From assembly GCF_005938655.1 (NCBI RefSeq), contig NZ_VCQT01000045.1:186001-250000 (forward strand): a DNA stretch of 64,000 nucleotides, written 5' to 3'. The notes beneath the pieces are model-generated. The model searched no databases and had not been told where the DNA came from. It saw only the letters and a program-made list of their open reading frames with translations. Of the stretch, positions 34,541 to 43,848 are shown in pieces (position 1 is the stretch's first letter; each line of letters opens with the position of its first letter). The stretch comes from Alloalcanivorax gelatiniphagus (GTDB lineage: Bacteria > Pseudomonadota > Gammaproteobacteria > Pseudomonadales > Alcanivoracaceae). Both the position numbers and the translations under genes were made by a program.

Positions 34541-35170
34541 TCAGCGGGTGACACGGTAAACGGCGATTTCGCCGAACATATTGGGCCAGGCCCGGGTCAG
34601 GGCGCCGCTGCGATGGTGGCGGTTGACCACGGTGCGCTCGATGATACGAATATCCTTGCGCTGACAGTGGACCTGGAAATCCTTCACCGTGCACAGGTGA
34701 ATGTTGGGGGTGTCGTACCACTCGTAGGGCAGCGCCGAGGATACCGGCATGCGGCCCTTGAAGCCCAGATAGGAGCGCACTCGCCAGTGGCCGAAATTGG
34801 GGAAGGTGATGATCGCCTCGCGGCCCACGCGCAGCATCTCGTCGAGAATCGCGTCCGGCCGCAGCACCGCCTGCAGGGCCTGGGTCATGATCACATAGTC
34901 GAAGCGCTCGCTCTGGAAGTTGCCCAGGCCCTTGTCCAGATCCTGCTCGATCACATTGACGCCTTTCTCGAAGCAGGCGGCGATGTTGTCCTGGTCGATC
35001 TCCAGGCCATAGCCGTTCACGTCGCGCTCCTGGCGCAGCGATGCCAGCAGGGAGCCGTCGCCGCAGCCCAGGTCCAGCACCGTGGCGCCACGGGGAATCC
35101 AGTCGCTGATCAGGCGCAGGTCGTCGCGGTGGGCGGCCGTCTTGCGTGGGTCCGTGATTGCCTCAGACAT
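34541..35170 (-). CDS. metW: Methionine biosynthesis protein MetW
   Basis: 209-aa SAM-methyltransferase-like protein: motif [26 protein letters not shown], and the MetW-specific stretch [36 protein letters not shown]. The start at 35170 overlaps the metX end by 8 bases. MetW is needed for full MetX activity in some proteobacteria. Confidence 0.95.
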   Translation of the reverse strand: MSEAITDPRKTAAHRDDLRLISDWIPRGATVLDLGCGDGSLLASLRQERDVNGYGLEIDQDNIAACFEKGVNVIEQDLDKGLGNFQSERFDYVIMTQALQAVLRPDAILDEMLRVGREAIITFPNFGHWRVRSYLGFKGRMPVSSALPYEWYDTPNIHLCTVKDFQVHCQRKDIRIIERTVVNRHHRSGALTRAWPNMFGEIAVYRVTR

Positions 35171-36317
35171 CGGCGCGCACCTCGTCCGCCACCCGGCCCA
35201 GGTAGGCGCCCAGCAGCTTGGTGTATTCAGGAATCGGCAGCAGGAAGGCATCGTGCCCCTTGGGGGTGTCGATTTCCGCGTAGCTCACATCGCGGCCCGC
35301 CTGCACCAGCGCGTTGACGATCTCGCGGCTGCGCTCCGGCGCGAACCGCCAGTCGGAGTTGAACGACATCACCAGGAACTTGCAGCGGGTCTGCTCCATG
35401 GCTTTTTCCAGGGAGTGGTCGTAGTCCCGGGCCGGGTCGAAATAGTCCAGCGCCTTGGTCATCAACAGGTAGGTGTTGGCGTCGAAGTTGCGCGAGAAGG
35501 TCTCGCCCTGGTGGCGCAGATAGGATTCCACCTGGAATTCCACGTCGAAGCCGAAGTGGAACCGTCCGGAGCGCAGATCACGGCCGAACTTCATGCGCAT
35601 GGCGTCGTCGCTCAGGTAGGTGATGTGCCCGACCATGCGCGCCAGGATCAGCCCCTGGCGGGGGTAGGTGTCATGCAGGTAATAGCGCCCGCCGTGGAAC
35701 TGGGGATCGGTGAGGATCGACTGGCGCGCCACCTCGTTGAAGGCGATGTTCTGCGCCGACAGCTTGGGCGCCCCGGCGATCACCACCGAGTGGCGCAGAC
35801 GCGCGGGGAAATCGATGGCCCACTGCATCGCCTGCATGCCGCCCAGGCTGCCGCCCACCACCGCCGCCCACTGATCGATGCCCAGGGCGTCGGCCAGGCG
35901 GGTCTGGCTTTTTACCCAGTCCTTCACCGTCATCATCGGGAAATCCGGGCCCCACAGCTCGCCGGTGTCCGGGTTGCGGGACAGCGGGCCGCTGGAGCCG
36001 TGGCAGCCGCCCAGGTTGTTGGGGCAGACCACGAAGAAGCGGTTGGTGTCGATGGGCTTGCCCGGGCCGATGCAGCTGTCCCACCAGCCGGGTCGCTTGT
36101 CGTCCTCGCCGTGATAACCGGCGGCGTGGTGATGGCCAGACAGGGCATGGCAGATCAGGATCGCGTTGGACTGATCCGCGTTGAGCGTGCCATAGGTCTC
36201 GTACACCAGATCGTAGGCGGGCAGCACACGCCCGCATTCCAGCTCAAGCGGCTGGTCCACGTGCAGGGTCTGGGGCTGGACCAGGCCCACGGAGTCCTGG
36301 GGAATCGATTCGGGCAT
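35163..36317 (-). CDS. metX: Homoserine O-acyltransferase MetX (probably succinyltransferase)
   Basis: 384 aa from ATG at 36317 ([10 protein letters not shown]); an in-frame TTG further up is unlikely. Alpha/beta-hydrolase with nucleophile GGSLGG (Ser of the triad), Asp in SDWRFAPE and His in KGHDAFLLP, plus [12 protein letters not shown] near the N-terminus. First step of methionine synthesis from homoserine. Proteobacterial MetX paired with MetW is usually succinyl-CoA dependent. No SAM riboswitch is visible in the 171-bp leader. Confidence 0.95.
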   Translation of the reverse strand: MPESIPQDSVGLVQPQTLHVDQPLELECGRVLPAYDLVYETYGTLNADQSNAILICHALSGHHHAAGYHGEDDKRPGWWDSCIGPGKPIDTNRFFVVCPNNLGGCHGSSGPLSRNPDTGELWGPDFPMMTVKDWVKSQTRLADALGIDQWAAVVGGSLGGMQAMQWAIDFPARLRHSVVIAGAPKLSAQNIAFNEVARQSILTDPQFHGGRYYLHDTYPRQGLILARMVGHITYLSDDAMRMKFGRDLRSGRFHFGFDVEFQVESYLRHQGETFSRNFDANTYLLMTKALDYFDPARDYDHSLEKAMEQTRCKFLVMSFNSDWRFAPERSREIVNALVQAGRDVSYAEIDTPKGHDAFLLPIPEYTKLLGAYLGRVADEVRADV

Positions 36318-36488
36318 TTCGGCTAACCATCCAAAGGTGGGCAAAGTCTATCGACCGCCCCCCGGCCGTGCAACGCGGCCGGCCGCTTTCCGGGGCGTGG
36401 TTGTTTTGCAGTTTTTTAAGGGGTGTTGCCGGGACCCTGGCCGGGAAAGGTCTAGCATGGGCCATCATGCACGCAACAGGAGTACGTC

Positions 36489-37061
36489 ATGAACACCCAA
36501 GCCTTGAATGGAAAGCGGGTGGCGATCCTTGCCACCGACGGTTTCGAGGAATCCGAATTGTCCGTGCCCAAGGCCTCCCTGGCCGGCCACGGGGTCGATG
36601 TGGACGTGATCGCCCCGCAAGGCAAGGCCGATGGCATCCGCGCCTGGGCGGAAACCGACTGGGGCGAAACCTATGAGGTGTCGCGCACCCTGGACCAGGC
36701 CAGCGCCGCGGACTACCACGCCCTGGTGCTGCCCGGCGGTCTGTTCAACCCGGACGCCCTGCGCCTCAATGAAGACGCCCTCAAATTCGTGCGTGCCTTC
36801 TTCGACAGCGGCAAACCGGTGGCGGCGATCTGCCACGCGCCCTGGGTATTGATCAACGCCGGTGTGGTCGAGGGGCGCAAGATGACCTCCGTGGCCTCGG
36901 TGGCCCAGGACCTGAAGAACGCCGGCGCGCACTGGGAAGACAGCGAAGTGGTGGTGGACAACGGTCTGGTCACCAGCCGCACGCCCAAGGATCTGGACGC
37001 GTTCTGCAAACGGCTGGAAGAGGAACTGGCCGAAGGCCGGCATGATGGCCAGCATAGCTGA
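36489..37061 (+). CDS. DJ-1/PfpI family protein
   Basis: 190 aa. Type 1 glutamine amidotransferase-like fold with the nucleophile elbow AICHAPW (Cys near 118), the conserved Glu in GFEESEL near residue 18, and LVLPGGLFNPDALR. Closest to the PfpI/YhbO group (protease- or deglycase-like, stress protective). Start ATG has AGGAG upstream (36479-36483). Divergent from metX. Confidence 0.92.
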   Translation: MNTQALNGKRVAILATDGFEESELSVPKASLAGHGVDVDVIAPQGKADGIRAWAETDWGETYEVSRTLDQASAADYHALVLPGGLFNPDALRLNEDALKFVRAFFDSGKPVAAICHAPWVLINAGVVEGRKMTSVASVAQDLKNAGAHWEDSEVVVDNGLVTSRTPKDLDAFCKRLEEELAEGRHDGQHS

Positions 37062-37072
37062 CCCTGGAGAGG

Positions 37073-37096
37073 CCGGGGCGCCGACCGGCGCCCCGG
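37073..37096. terminator. Hairpin between convergent genes
   Basis: Perfect 11-bp arms CCGGGGCGCCG / CGGCGCCCCGG with a 2-base centre, 12 bp after the PfpI-like stop and just before the convergent gene end. No T run. Confidence 0.45.
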
Positions 37097-37104
37097 GCCG
37101 GCGC

Positions 37105-37620
37105 TCAGAACAGCGGGCTGTAGGCCCTGTCGTCGGCCTCCTGGACCGGGCGCACGCTGGCGTTCAGCACCCGGTGCACGCGCTGGCACTCCGGCTCCCG
37201 GTCCACATCCACCAGAATCAGGTATAAGCCACGGCGGATGTCCTTCATGTACGGCTTCAGATGTCGGTTGGCCTGGGAAATGCCCCACATGCCGCCGGTC
37301 CAGGCGCCCTGGGCGCCGAAGAACAGCACGCACAGCATCACGCCGAACACGCCGATATCCACGCCCCAGGGGTCGATGCCACTGAGCGCCCAGCCCGCCA
37401 GCAGGCCCAGGGCGGCGCCGAGCAACGCGCCATAGAAGCCGTTGCTCATCAGATTGGTGTCCTCCCAGGGCGTGGAGGCGTGGATGCCTTCGGCCTGGAG
37501 GCGGCCATTGTCGCGGCTCACCACCCAGACGCGGCTTTCGTCGACGCGGGCCCGTTTGAGACCGTTCAGAGCAACCTTCACCTGATCCAGGCTGCGTACC
37601 AGGTAATACACGCGGTACAT
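37105..37620 (-). CDS. Membrane protein of unknown function
   Basis: 171 aa. N-terminal 55 residues look like a small alpha/beta domain (MYRVYYLVRSLDQVKVALNGLKRARVDESRVWVV), then two glycine-rich hydrophobic segments (FYGALLGAALGLLAGWALSG; IGVFGVMLCVLFFGAQGAWTGGMWGI) and a C-terminal domain with GLYLILVDVDREPE. The layout resembles stress-type proteins with a central glycine-zipper. No function is assigned. It is divergent from the MFS gene. Confidence 0.8.
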   Translation of the reverse strand: MYRVYYLVRSLDQVKVALNGLKRARVDESRVWVVSRDNGRLQAEGIHASTPWEDTNLMSNGFYGALLGAALGLLAGWALSGIDPWGVDIGVFGVMLCVLFFGAQGAWTGGMWGISQANRHLKPYMKDIRRGLYLILVDVDREPECQRVHRVLNASVRPVQEADDRAYSPLF

Positions 37621-37763
37621 GGTGATATCCTCCTTGGAATGATGCCGGTGACCCGTTGCCGGGGCCGGCGCCTTCCTGAGTGCTCTGATCTCCTTATGGT
37701 TTCACCATGGGCGCCGGAGTACCGGGAAACAAGGGGTTTTTACGAGGTTTTAAGGGGAGACGG

Positions 37764-39095
37764 ATGAGCAATCCGGACACACGGGTGCGCTCCGGCGATG
37801 ACCGGGCCACCCTGTCGCGGCTGTACGCATTGGTGGCCAATGACGAGGACGCACGCACCTGCACGGACATCAGCGAGCAAGCCTGCCGGGAGGTGCCCGG
37901 CAATTTCTTCAAGATCATTCTGGCCAATCTGCTTTCCAAAATCGGCGACCTGCTGATCAACCCGAAGACCGTGCTGGCCTGGCTGATCGGCGCGGTGGGC
38001 GCCCCCGCCGCCCTGGCCGGGGCCCTGGTGCCGATCCGTGAATCCGGTTCGCTGATCCCGCAGTTGTTGATCGGCGCCTGGGTGCGCCGCCATCCGGTGC
38101 GCAAGGGATTCTGGGCCCTGGGGGCGGTGTTGCAGGGCCTGTGCGTGTTCGGCATGGCGCTGGCGGTGTGGCACTGGCAGGGGCTCGCCGCCGGGCTTGC
38201 CATTGTCGGCCTGCTGGTGATCTTCAGCCTGGGGCGCGGGTTCTGCTCCGTGGCCATGAAGGATGTGCAGGGCAAGTGCATTCCCAAATCCCGCCGTGGC
38301 CGCCTCACCGGCCTGGCCTCCACCCTGTCCGGCCTGGCCACCCTGGCGGTGGGGGTGTTTTTGTTCGGCTCCGATCAGGAGCCGGGCCTGCTGTTCTACA
38401 CGGTGTTGCTGGCGGCGGCGGGGCTGGCCTGGTGGTTGGCGGCGGCGGTGTTCGCCCGGGTGGATGAATTCGAGGGGGAAACCGCCGGTGGCGGCCACGC
38501 CTTCCGGGAAGCCCTGGCCAGCCTGAGCCTGTTGGTGGACGACCCGCCATTCAGGAACTTCGTGATCGCCCGAGCCCTGCTGATGACCTCGGCGCTGGGC
38601 TCGCCCTTCCTGGTGGTGCTGGCCCAGGAACGGGGCCAGGGCGCGGCCCTGCTGGGCGGCTTCCTGATCGCCTCCAGCCTGGCCAGCACCCTCAGCGCCA
38701 CGGTCTGGGGATACATGGCCGACGCCTCCAGCCGCCAGGTGATGATGCGCGGTGGCGGGCTGGCGGCCCTGGTCTGTCTGGGCGTGGCGGCGGTGGCGCT
38801 GTGGGCGCCACAAAGCGATCGCCTGGCCTGGTTCTACCCGGTGGCCTTCTTTGTGCTGTCGGTGGCGCACTCCGGGGTGCGTATCGGTCGCAAAACCTAT
38901 CTGGTGGACATGGCCGGTGGCACCAAGCGCACCGATTACACGGCGGTCAGCAACACCGTCATCGGCGTATTGCTACTGGTGGTGGGCGGCATCAGCACCG
39001 GCGTTTCGGTGACCGGCGCCCAGTGGGCCCTGGTGTTCCTGGGATTGATGGGCGCCCTCGGCACCTTCTGGTCCTGGCGCCTCAAGGAAGTCTGA
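37764..39095 (+). CDS. Major facilitator superfamily transporter
   Basis: 443 aa from ATG at 37764 (AAGGGGAG upstream). An N-terminal cytoplasmic extension of about 55 residues (ARTCTDISEQACREVPGNFF) precedes about 11-12 membrane helices; the first loop has QLLIGAWVRRHPVRKGFWALG and a later loop YMADASSRQVMMRGGG, both MFS-like. The group is poorly characterised and the substrate unknown. Followed by two REP copies. Confidence 0.85.
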   Translation: MSNPDTRVRSGDDRATLSRLYALVANDEDARTCTDISEQACREVPGNFFKIILANLLSKIGDLLINPKTVLAWLIGAVGAPAALAGALVPIRESGSLIPQLLIGAWVRRHPVRKGFWALGAVLQGLCVFGMALAVWHWQGLAAGLAIVGLLVIFSLGRGFCSVAMKDVQGKCIPKSRRGRLTGLASTLSGLATLAVGVFLFGSDQEPGLLFYTVLLAAAGLAWWLAAAVFARVDEFEGETAGGGHAFREALASLSLLVDDPPFRNFVIARALLMTSALGSPFLVVLAQERGQGAALLGGFLIASSLASTLSATVWGYMADASSRQVMMRGGGLAALVCLGVAAVALWAPQSDRLAWFYPVAFFVLSVAHSGVRIGRKTYLVDMAGGTKRTDYTAVSNTVIGVLLLVVGGISTGVSVTGAQWALVFLGLMGALGTFWSWRLKEV

Positions 39096-39148
39096 TCGCG
39101 GCTCAAACCAAACGCGATAACCGCCGGTCCCACGCCCCTCTGCGTTCT

Positions 39149-39216
39149 GTAGGAGCGGCTTCAGCCGCGATACCACCGGCCCGACGCCCCTCCGTAGGAG
39201 CGGCTTCAGCCGCGAT
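39149..39216 (+). repeat. Two REP elements in direct orientation
   Basis: Cores at 39149-39171 and 39194-39216, 45 bp apart, both forward. Other multi-copy sites in this window are inverted pairs, so this is the exception. Confidence 0.88.
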
Positions 39217-39439
39217 AAACCACCCGCCGGCCCGCCACTAATACGATCAGAAGTGCGCGCACAGGGTGAGCCCCCGCGAATCGCACACGGGCTCCTCCTT
39301 GATGCGCCGCCGTCGCGGCGATTCAGGTGGACCCCATCGCCCCCACGCCGGCCAGCGGCGAAATCGGGATTTACCTTTTATAACGTTTTTGTGTAAGTTT
39401 CGGCGCTCTTAAATAAAAAACGATGTTGGAGGGATCCCA
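39217..39439 (+). promoter_or_regulatory. Leader region of the beta-barrel gene
   Basis: About 220 bp without a gene. The last 80 bp are A+T rich (TTTATAACG, TTTTTGTGTAAG, AAATAAAAAACG) and end in GGAGGGATCCCA before the ATG. A promoter is likely here but no single -35/-10 pair stands out. Confidence 0.4.
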
Positions 39440-40036
39440 ATGAAAAAATCACTTTTGCTTGCTACCACCGCCGCCCTGGCCTTTTCGCCGCTGGCCGCCC
39501 AGGCCGAATCCAGCTTTCTGTTCGGTGCGGCCGTCGCCCGTGATCAGAGCAACGCGGACGACTTTTTCGAGGATGCGGTGAGCGGCGCGGTCGATGCCGA
39601 CTCGCCGGACGCGGAAATGGGCGGGGATGTATACGTGGGCCTGGCGGCCAACGATATCTTTACCTTCCGGTTCGGCTACCGGAAATTCGGTGACGCGGAA
39701 GCCGATGTCCTGGGCGGCATCGGTAAATTCGAGGTGGAAGCGGACGGTTTCTACGTGGCCGCCGACGCCATGTTCCCGCTGACCCCGTCGTTTTACCTGG
39801 GCGGCACCCTGGGCATCCAGAACGCGGACATTACGTTCCGCGTGCGCGGCCCGGGTGGCTCTGACAGCATGGACGACGACGCCCGGGACTTTTTCTACGG
39901 CCTGCGGGCGGCCTGGCTGCTCAGCGAACAGGCCGGGGTGACCGCTTCCTACAGCCGCTACTCCTTCGAGGCGGATGACGTCAGCGAAGACCTGGAATAC
40001 GACAGCCTGGCCGTGGGCCTGGAATACCGCTTCTAG
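39440..40036 (+). CDS. OmpA-like outer-membrane beta-barrel protein
   Basis: 198 aa. Signal peptide MKKSLLLATTAALAFSPLAAQA, then eight predicted amphipathic strands (SFLFGAAVARD, GDVYVGLAAND, FTFRFGYRKFG, FYVAADAMFPL, FYLGGTLGI, FFYGLRAAWLL, AGVTASYSRYSF, SLAVGLEYRF) and a terminal Phe. Acidic loops (DSPDAEMGG, DSMDDDARD). Monocistronic. Function unknown; small barrels of this type serve as structural or defence proteins. Confidence 0.85.
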   Translation: MKKSLLLATTAALAFSPLAAQAESSFLFGAAVARDQSNADDFFEDAVSGAVDADSPDAEMGGDVYVGLAANDIFTFRFGYRKFGDAEADVLGGIGKFEVEADGFYVAADAMFPLTPSFYLGGTLGIQNADITFRVRGPGGSDSMDDDARDFFYGLRAAWLLSEQAGVTASYSRYSFEADDVSEDLEYDSLAVGLEYRF

Positions 40037-40071
40037 TCACCCCGCCGCCTGATACGGCGCCGTGGCCCTCG

Positions 40072-40794
40072 CTACGGCGCCGTTCGTTCAAACAGCAAAT
40101 CCCACACTCCGTGGCCCAGGCCGGCGCCCCGGCGCTCGAACTTGGTTTCCGGGCGCCAGGCCGGCCGGTCCGCGAATTGGCCCGCGCCGGCCCGGTTCTT
40201 GAAGCCATCGGCGCCGGCCATCACTTCCATCATGTGCTCGGCGTAGTTTTCCCAGTCCGTGGCCATGTGCAGCACCCCGCCGGGGCGCAGCTTGCGGCCC
40301 ACCAGGGCCACCCAATCCGGCTGCACGATGCGGCGTTTGTGGTGCTTCTTCTTGTGCCAGGGATCGGGGAAATACAGCTGCACCCGTTCCAGGCTGCCGT
40401 CGGCAATGCACAGCTTGAGAATATCCACGGCGTCATCGCAGTAGCTGCGCACATTGCCCAGCCCGCGCTGCTCGATTTCGATTAGCAGCGCGCCGACGCC
40501 GGGGCGGTGCACCTCGATGCCGATAAAATCCTTGTCCGGTTCCGCCTCGGCCATGGCCGCCAGGGAGGCGCCCATGCCGTAGCCGATTTCCAGCACCCGG
40601 TCCGCGTCCCGGCCGAACACCGCCACCGGGTCCAGTTCACCCTGGCCCCGTTCCAGGCCGAAGCGCGGCCACAGGGTGTCCAGGGCGCGGCGCTGGCCGG
40701 CGGTGAGGCGGCCTTCGCGCAGCACGAAACTGCGCACCCGGCGCATCACCTTGCCGGTTTCCGGGTCCTTGTCCTGGTGCAGAAAATCGAGCAT
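40072..40794 (-). CDS. trmB: tRNA (guanine-N7-)-methyltransferase
   Basis: 240 aa, makes m7G46 in the tRNA variable loop. SAM-binding motif [32 protein letters not shown], and the TrmB signature [18 protein letters not shown] with catalytic-site basic residues. Last gene of DUF423-thiS-thiG-trmB, 30 bp after thiG, the Pseudomonas order. Confidence 0.96.
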   Translation of the reverse strand: MLDFLHQDKDPETGKVMRRVRSFVLREGRLTAGQRRALDTLWPRFGLERGQGELDPVAVFGRDADRVLEIGYGMGASLAAMAEAEPDKDFIGIEVHRPGVGALLIEIEQRGLGNVRSYCDDAVDILKLCIADGSLERVQLYFPDPWHKKKHHKRRIVQPDWVALVGRKLRPGGVLHMATDWENYAEHMMEVMAGADGFKNRAGAGQFADRPAWRPETKFERRGAGLGHGVWDLLFERTAP

Positions 40795-40824
40795 GTGGGG
40801 CGATCCTTTCGATTCAAGGCTTGG

Positions 40825-41604
40825 TCAGGACACCAGGCCTTCGGAGGGCGACGACGGGTTGGCGAAAGCGCGCTTGGGCATGCGCCCGGCCAACAGGCCC
40901 TCGCGGCCGGCTTCGATGGCTTTCTTCATGGCGCTGGCCATCAGCACCGGATTGCGGGCGTGGGCGATGGCGGAGTTCATCAGGATGCCGTCGCAGCCCA
41001 GTTCCATGGCCAGGGTGGCGTCACTGGGGGTACCCACGCCGGCGTCGACGATGATCGGCACCTTGGCCTCTTCCATGATCAGCAGAATGTTGTGCGGGTT
41101 GAGCACGCCCAGGCCGGAGCCGATCAGGGAGCCCAGCGGCATCACCGACACACAGCCCATGTCTTCCAGTTCCTTGGCGACGATCGGGTCGTCGTTGGTG
41201 TAGACCATCACGTCGAAGCCGTCGTCCACCAGCTGCTGGGCGGCGCGCACGGTATGGGCGATGTTCGGGTACAGGGTTTTCTGGTCGCCCAGCACTTCCA
41301 GCTTCACCAGCTTGTGGCCGTCCAGCAGTTCCCGGGCCAGCTTGCAGGTGCGCACCGCGTCCTCGGCGTTAAAGCAGCCGGCGGTGTTGGGCAGGATGGT
41401 GTATTTGTCCGGGCTGACGAAATCGAGCAGGTTGGGCTCGCCGGCCTCCTGGCCCAGGTTGGTGCGGCGCACCGCCACGGTGACGATCTCCGCGCCGCTG
41501 GCTTCCACGGCCTGGCGGGTTTCCTCGAAATCCTTGTATTTGCCGGTGCCGATCAGCAGCCGGGACTGGTAGGTTTTGCCTGCGATATGAAGCGGGTCGG
41601 ACAT
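40825..41604 (-). CDS. thiG: Thiazole synthase ThiG
   Basis: 259 aa TIM-barrel enzyme that makes the thiamine thiazole phosphate from DXP, dehydroglycine and ThiS-thiocarboxylate. Visible: [10 protein letters not shown], the Schiff-base Lys in [22 protein letters not shown] and [11 protein letters not shown] phosphate binding. It follows thiS by 188 bp containing a strong hairpin at the thiS stop. Confidence 0.97.
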   Translation of the reverse strand: MSDPLHIAGKTYQSRLLIGTGKYKDFEETRQAVEASGAEIVTVAVRRTNLGQEAGEPNLLDFVSPDKYTILPNTAGCFNAEDAVRTCKLARELLDGHKLVKLEVLGDQKTLYPNIAHTVRAAQQLVDDGFDVMVYTNDDPIVAKELEDMGCVSVMPLGSLIGSGLGVLNPHNILLIMEEAKVPIIVDAGVGTPSDATLAMELGCDGILMNSAIAHARNPVLMASAMKKAIEAGREGLLAGRMPKRAFANPSSPSEGLVS

Positions 41605-41762
41605 GGTGGGTTCCAGCGTTGGTTCGGTGATTCGGTGGTGTTCATTGTAGCGGGCGGGCGCCCGGTGTTCCCGGCGTTGTGGCTGTCCATTCTACCAGGC
41701 CGTGCCCGCCATTCCTGGCGCGGCGCCGTGCCGGTCGGAGCGCCCGGCCCGGACTTCCTGTC

Positions 41763-41802
41763 CGGTGGGTAAATCGCGCGGTGAGGCGCGATTTACCCAC
41801 CG
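41763..41802 (-). other. Perfect 17-bp inverted repeat at the thiS stop codon
   Basis: Arms 41763-41779 and 41786-41802 (CGGTGGGTAAATCGCGC and its complement), 6-base loop. The thiS TAA (41793-41795) lies in the stem. No T run follows in the direction of transcription, so it is more likely an mRNA processing, stability or attenuation element than a simple terminator. Confidence 0.75.
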
Positions 41803-41993
41803 CCAATAGCGTGCACGATCTCCACCACGTCACCGTCGTTGAGACGGTGCTGGCCGTGCTCGCTCTTGGGCACGATGTCCCGGTTCACTTCCACCGCCAG
41901 CCGGCGGCCCTGCAGCTGCAATTGAGCCACCAGGTCCGCGACGGTGGTGCCGTCCAGGGTCAGCGGGTCGCCGTTTACGGTCAGGGCAGTCAT
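41793..41993 (-). CDS. thiS: Sulfur carrier protein ThiS
   Basis: 66 aa ubiquitin-like sulfur carrier. Starts MTALTVNGDPLTL, contains VEVNRDIVPKSEH and ends in the GG needed for adenylation and thiocarboxylation (HAIGGG). ATG at 41993 chosen over an in-frame GTG at 42005 from family length. Its last codons and stop are in a perfect hairpin. Confidence 0.94.
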   Translation of the reverse strand: MTALTVNGDPLTLDGTTVADLVAQLQLQGRRLAVEVNRDIVPKSEHGQHRLNDGDVVEIVHAIGGG

Positions 41994-42032
41994 GGTCGTG
42001 CTCACTATCCGTGGTTGGGGGTGGGGTGCCGA

Positions 42033-42401
42033 TCAGCCGTGGGCGCGCCACAGGGACCAGGCCAGCCACAGCCAGCCGATGATCAGCGCGGTGCCGCCCA
42101 GCGGCGTGATCGCGCCCAGCCATTTCTGGCCGCTCAGCACCAGCGCATAGAGGCTGCCGCTGAACACCAGCGTGCCGGCGAACAGAATCCAGCCGGCGGT
42201 GACCACGCCGGCGCCGGCCTGGCGGGCCAGCAGGCCCACCAGCAGCAGCGCCAGCGCGTGGTAGAAATGGTATTGGCTGGCGGTGCCCCAGACTTCGAGC
42301 ATGCCGGCGTCGACCCGGTTTTTCAGCCCGTGGGCGCCGAACGCCCCGAGTGTGACCGCCAGGGCGCCGTTCAGGGCCCCCAGTACAAGCAGGTATTTCA
42401 T
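42033..42401 (-). CDS. DUF423 family membrane protein (YgdD-like)
   Basis: 122 aa from ATG at 42401 (MKYLLVLGALNGALAV). Four hydrophobic segments and the family stretch LGAFGAHGLK, SQYHFYHALALLLVG, FSGSLYALVLSG and PLGGTALIIGWLWLAW. Inner-membrane protein of unknown function commonly next to thiS in pseudomonads. Confidence 0.9.
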   Translation of the reverse strand: MKYLLVLGALNGALAVTLGAFGAHGLKNRVDAGMLEVWGTASQYHFYHALALLLVGLLARQAGAGVVTAGWILFAGTLVFSGSLYALVLSGQKWLGAITPLGGTALIIGWLWLAWSLWRAHG

Positions 42402-42539
42402 GGTCACCGCTGTGTTGATGGGTGGAGCGCCGATTGTACTGGAAATTGGCGCCTGGCGGGCGTCCTTCAAGCCCTGGGATCGGGGTTTAGCGGGAAGCCT
42501 CGCTCCAGCCAGGGCGCGGCTCAGGGCGCCGGGCCCTTG

Positions 42540-42603
42540 GTAGGAGCGACTTTAGTCGCGATGACGATGGCACCCAGAGGATCGCGGCTGAAGCCGCTCC
42601 TAC
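42540..42603. repeat. Inverted REP pair, one copy a variant
   Basis: 42540-42562 forward has the compensated stem GCGACTTTAGTCGC; 42581-42603 reverse has the common core. Paired base changes keep the hairpin. Confidence 0.88.
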
Positions 42604-42681
42604 AGCAATCCCCAACCCACACAGCTCCGCGTCCCGGATAGAGATCCCCCGCATCGATTTCCCGCCAAAGCGCGATGAACC

Positions 42682-42711
42682 AAAAAAAAGCCCCGGCAGG
42701 GGGGCCGGGGC
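42682..42711 (-). terminator. Rho-independent terminator of rpoH
   Basis: On the minus strand GCCCCGG, an 8-base loop, CCGGGGC, then eight T residues (plus-strand A run at 42682-42689). It lies 27 bp after the rpoH stop. Confidence 0.93.
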
Positions 42712-42738
42712 AAGGGGTACTCGGCTTCGCCGGCCGCC

Positions 42739-43605
42739 TCAGGCGGCGATGGCGTTGCGAAGCTTTTTCAGCGCGTTGTTTTCAAGCTGGCGAATCCGCT
42801 CGGCGGACACGCCATATTCATTGGCCAGCTCCTGGAGCGTGGCTTTCTGGTCGGCCAGCCAGCGGCGTTCGAGAATGTCGCGGCTGCGTTCGTCCAGGGT
42901 CATGATCGCGGAGCCCAGCTGGCGGGAGCTGCGCTCCTGGTCGTCCTGCTCGGCCACCAGATCCGCCGGGTCGCTGTTATCGCTGTGCAGATAAGCGGCC
43001 GGTGACGGGATCGGGTTGTCCTCGTCGTCGTTGGTGGGGCCGTCGAAGCTGGCGTCAAAGGCGCCCAGGCGCCCTTCCATTTCCTTCACCTGGGCCGGGG
43101 TTACGCCCAGATCATCGGCCACCCGTTGCGCTTCCTCGGTGGTGAGCCGGGCAAGACGCTTTTTCTGGCCGCGCAGGTTGAAGAACAGCTTGCGCTGGGC
43201 CTTGGTGGTGGCCACTTTCACGATGCGCCAGTTCTTGATCACGTACTCGTGAATTTCCGCCTTGATCCAGTGCACCGCGAAGCTCACCAGGCGCACGCCT
43301 TTTTCGGGATCAAAGCGTTTCACCGCCTTCATCAGGCCCACGTTGCCTTCCTGGATCAGATCGCCCAGCGGCAGGCCGTAGCCGGTGTAGCTGCGCGCGA
43401 TGTGCACCACGAAGCGAAGATGGGCCAGCACCATGTTACGGGCGGCGTCGAGATCTTCCTGGAAGTACAACCGCTCGGCCAGCTGCCGCTCTTCGTCGAC
43501 GCTGAGCACCGGCACCGAGTTGACCGCGCGGATATACGCATCCAGGTCATGTCCTGGAACCGCCAGCGGCAACGCCTGGGCCTGTTGCAGTTGTTGGGTT
43601 GTCAT
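42739..43605 (-). CDS. rpoH: RNA polymerase heat-shock sigma factor RpoH (sigma-32)
   Basis: 288 aa from ATG at 43605 (GGGAGAAGGGAA upstream). Region 2 has [33 protein letters not shown] and [20 protein letters not shown]; the RpoH box QRKLFFNLR follows; region 4 has [28 protein letters not shown]. Directs chaperone and protease transcription. A perfect CIRCE operator overlaps the start of its predicted transcript. It stands next to ftsX-ftsE-ftsY as in most gammaproteobacteria. Confidence 0.97.
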   Translation of the reverse strand: MTTQQLQQAQALPLAVPGHDLDAYIRAVNSVPVLSVDEERQLAERLYFQEDLDAARNMVLAHLRFVVHIARSYTGYGLPLGDLIQEGNVGLMKAVKRFDPEKGVRLVSFAVHWIKAEIHEYVIKNWRIVKVATTKAQRKLFFNLRGQKKRLARLTTEEAQRVADDLGVTPAQVKEMEGRLGAFDASFDGPTNDDEDNPIPSPAAYLHSDNSDPADLVAEQDDQERSSRQLGSAIMTLDERSRDILERRWLADQKATLQELANEYGVSAERIRQLENNALKKLRNAIAA

Positions 43606-43637
43606 TTCCCTTCTCCCTGGTTCTATTGGGACGGATA

Positions 43638-43664
43638 TTAGCACTCGGGTAATAGGAGTGCTAA
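43638..43664 (-). promoter_or_regulatory. CIRCE operator (HrcA site) at the rpoH promoter
   Basis: TTAGCACTC-N9-GAGTGCTAA with no mismatch to the CIRCE consensus, beginning 33 bp upstream of the rpoH start codon and 5 bp downstream of the predicted -10. HrcA bound here would block initiation. Confidence 0.93.
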
Positions 43665-43669
43665 TAGCC

Positions 43670-43699
43670 TGAATAGTTCCCTGCCATTCGTTTCATCAA
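43670..43699 (-). promoter_or_regulatory. Predicted rpoH promoter
   Basis: On the minus strand TTGATG (43699-43694), an 18-bp spacer and TATTCA (43675-43670). Weak match to sigma-70, but its position immediately upstream of CIRCE supports it. Confidence 0.5.
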
Positions 43700-43823
43700 T
43701 GGCCCCGGGGGCAGTATCGATGGGAACGGGCACCGTTTCGGTGATGCCCATCAACATCGACTGTGAATCCCGGGAGGAATTCCCACTTTAGGGAAAAGAA
43801 GGGCCCGCGAGGGTAAAGAAACG

Positions 43824-43848
43824 CAAAACCGGCCCCCGGGCGGGGGCC
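43824..43848 (-). terminator. Terminator of ftsX
   Basis: Minus-strand stem GGCCCCC / GGGGGCC (plus 43831-43848) right at the ftsX stop codon, followed by GGTTTTGCG. Confidence 0.65.

Noticed and set aside
36318-36488. SAM riboswitch upstream of metX
   Set aside because: The 171-bp leader shows no recognisable SAM-I or SAM-II core; the region is shared with the divergent PfpI-like gene promoter.
40054-40083. Two ACGGCGCCGT palindromes between the beta-barrel gene and trmB
   Set aside because: A plausible convergent hairpin, but arms are short and lack T runs, so it was not listed as a terminator.
41994-42032. TPP riboswitch upstream of thiS
   Set aside because: Only 39 bp separate the DUF423 stop from thiS, and no THI-box sequence was seen there or before the DUF423 gene.
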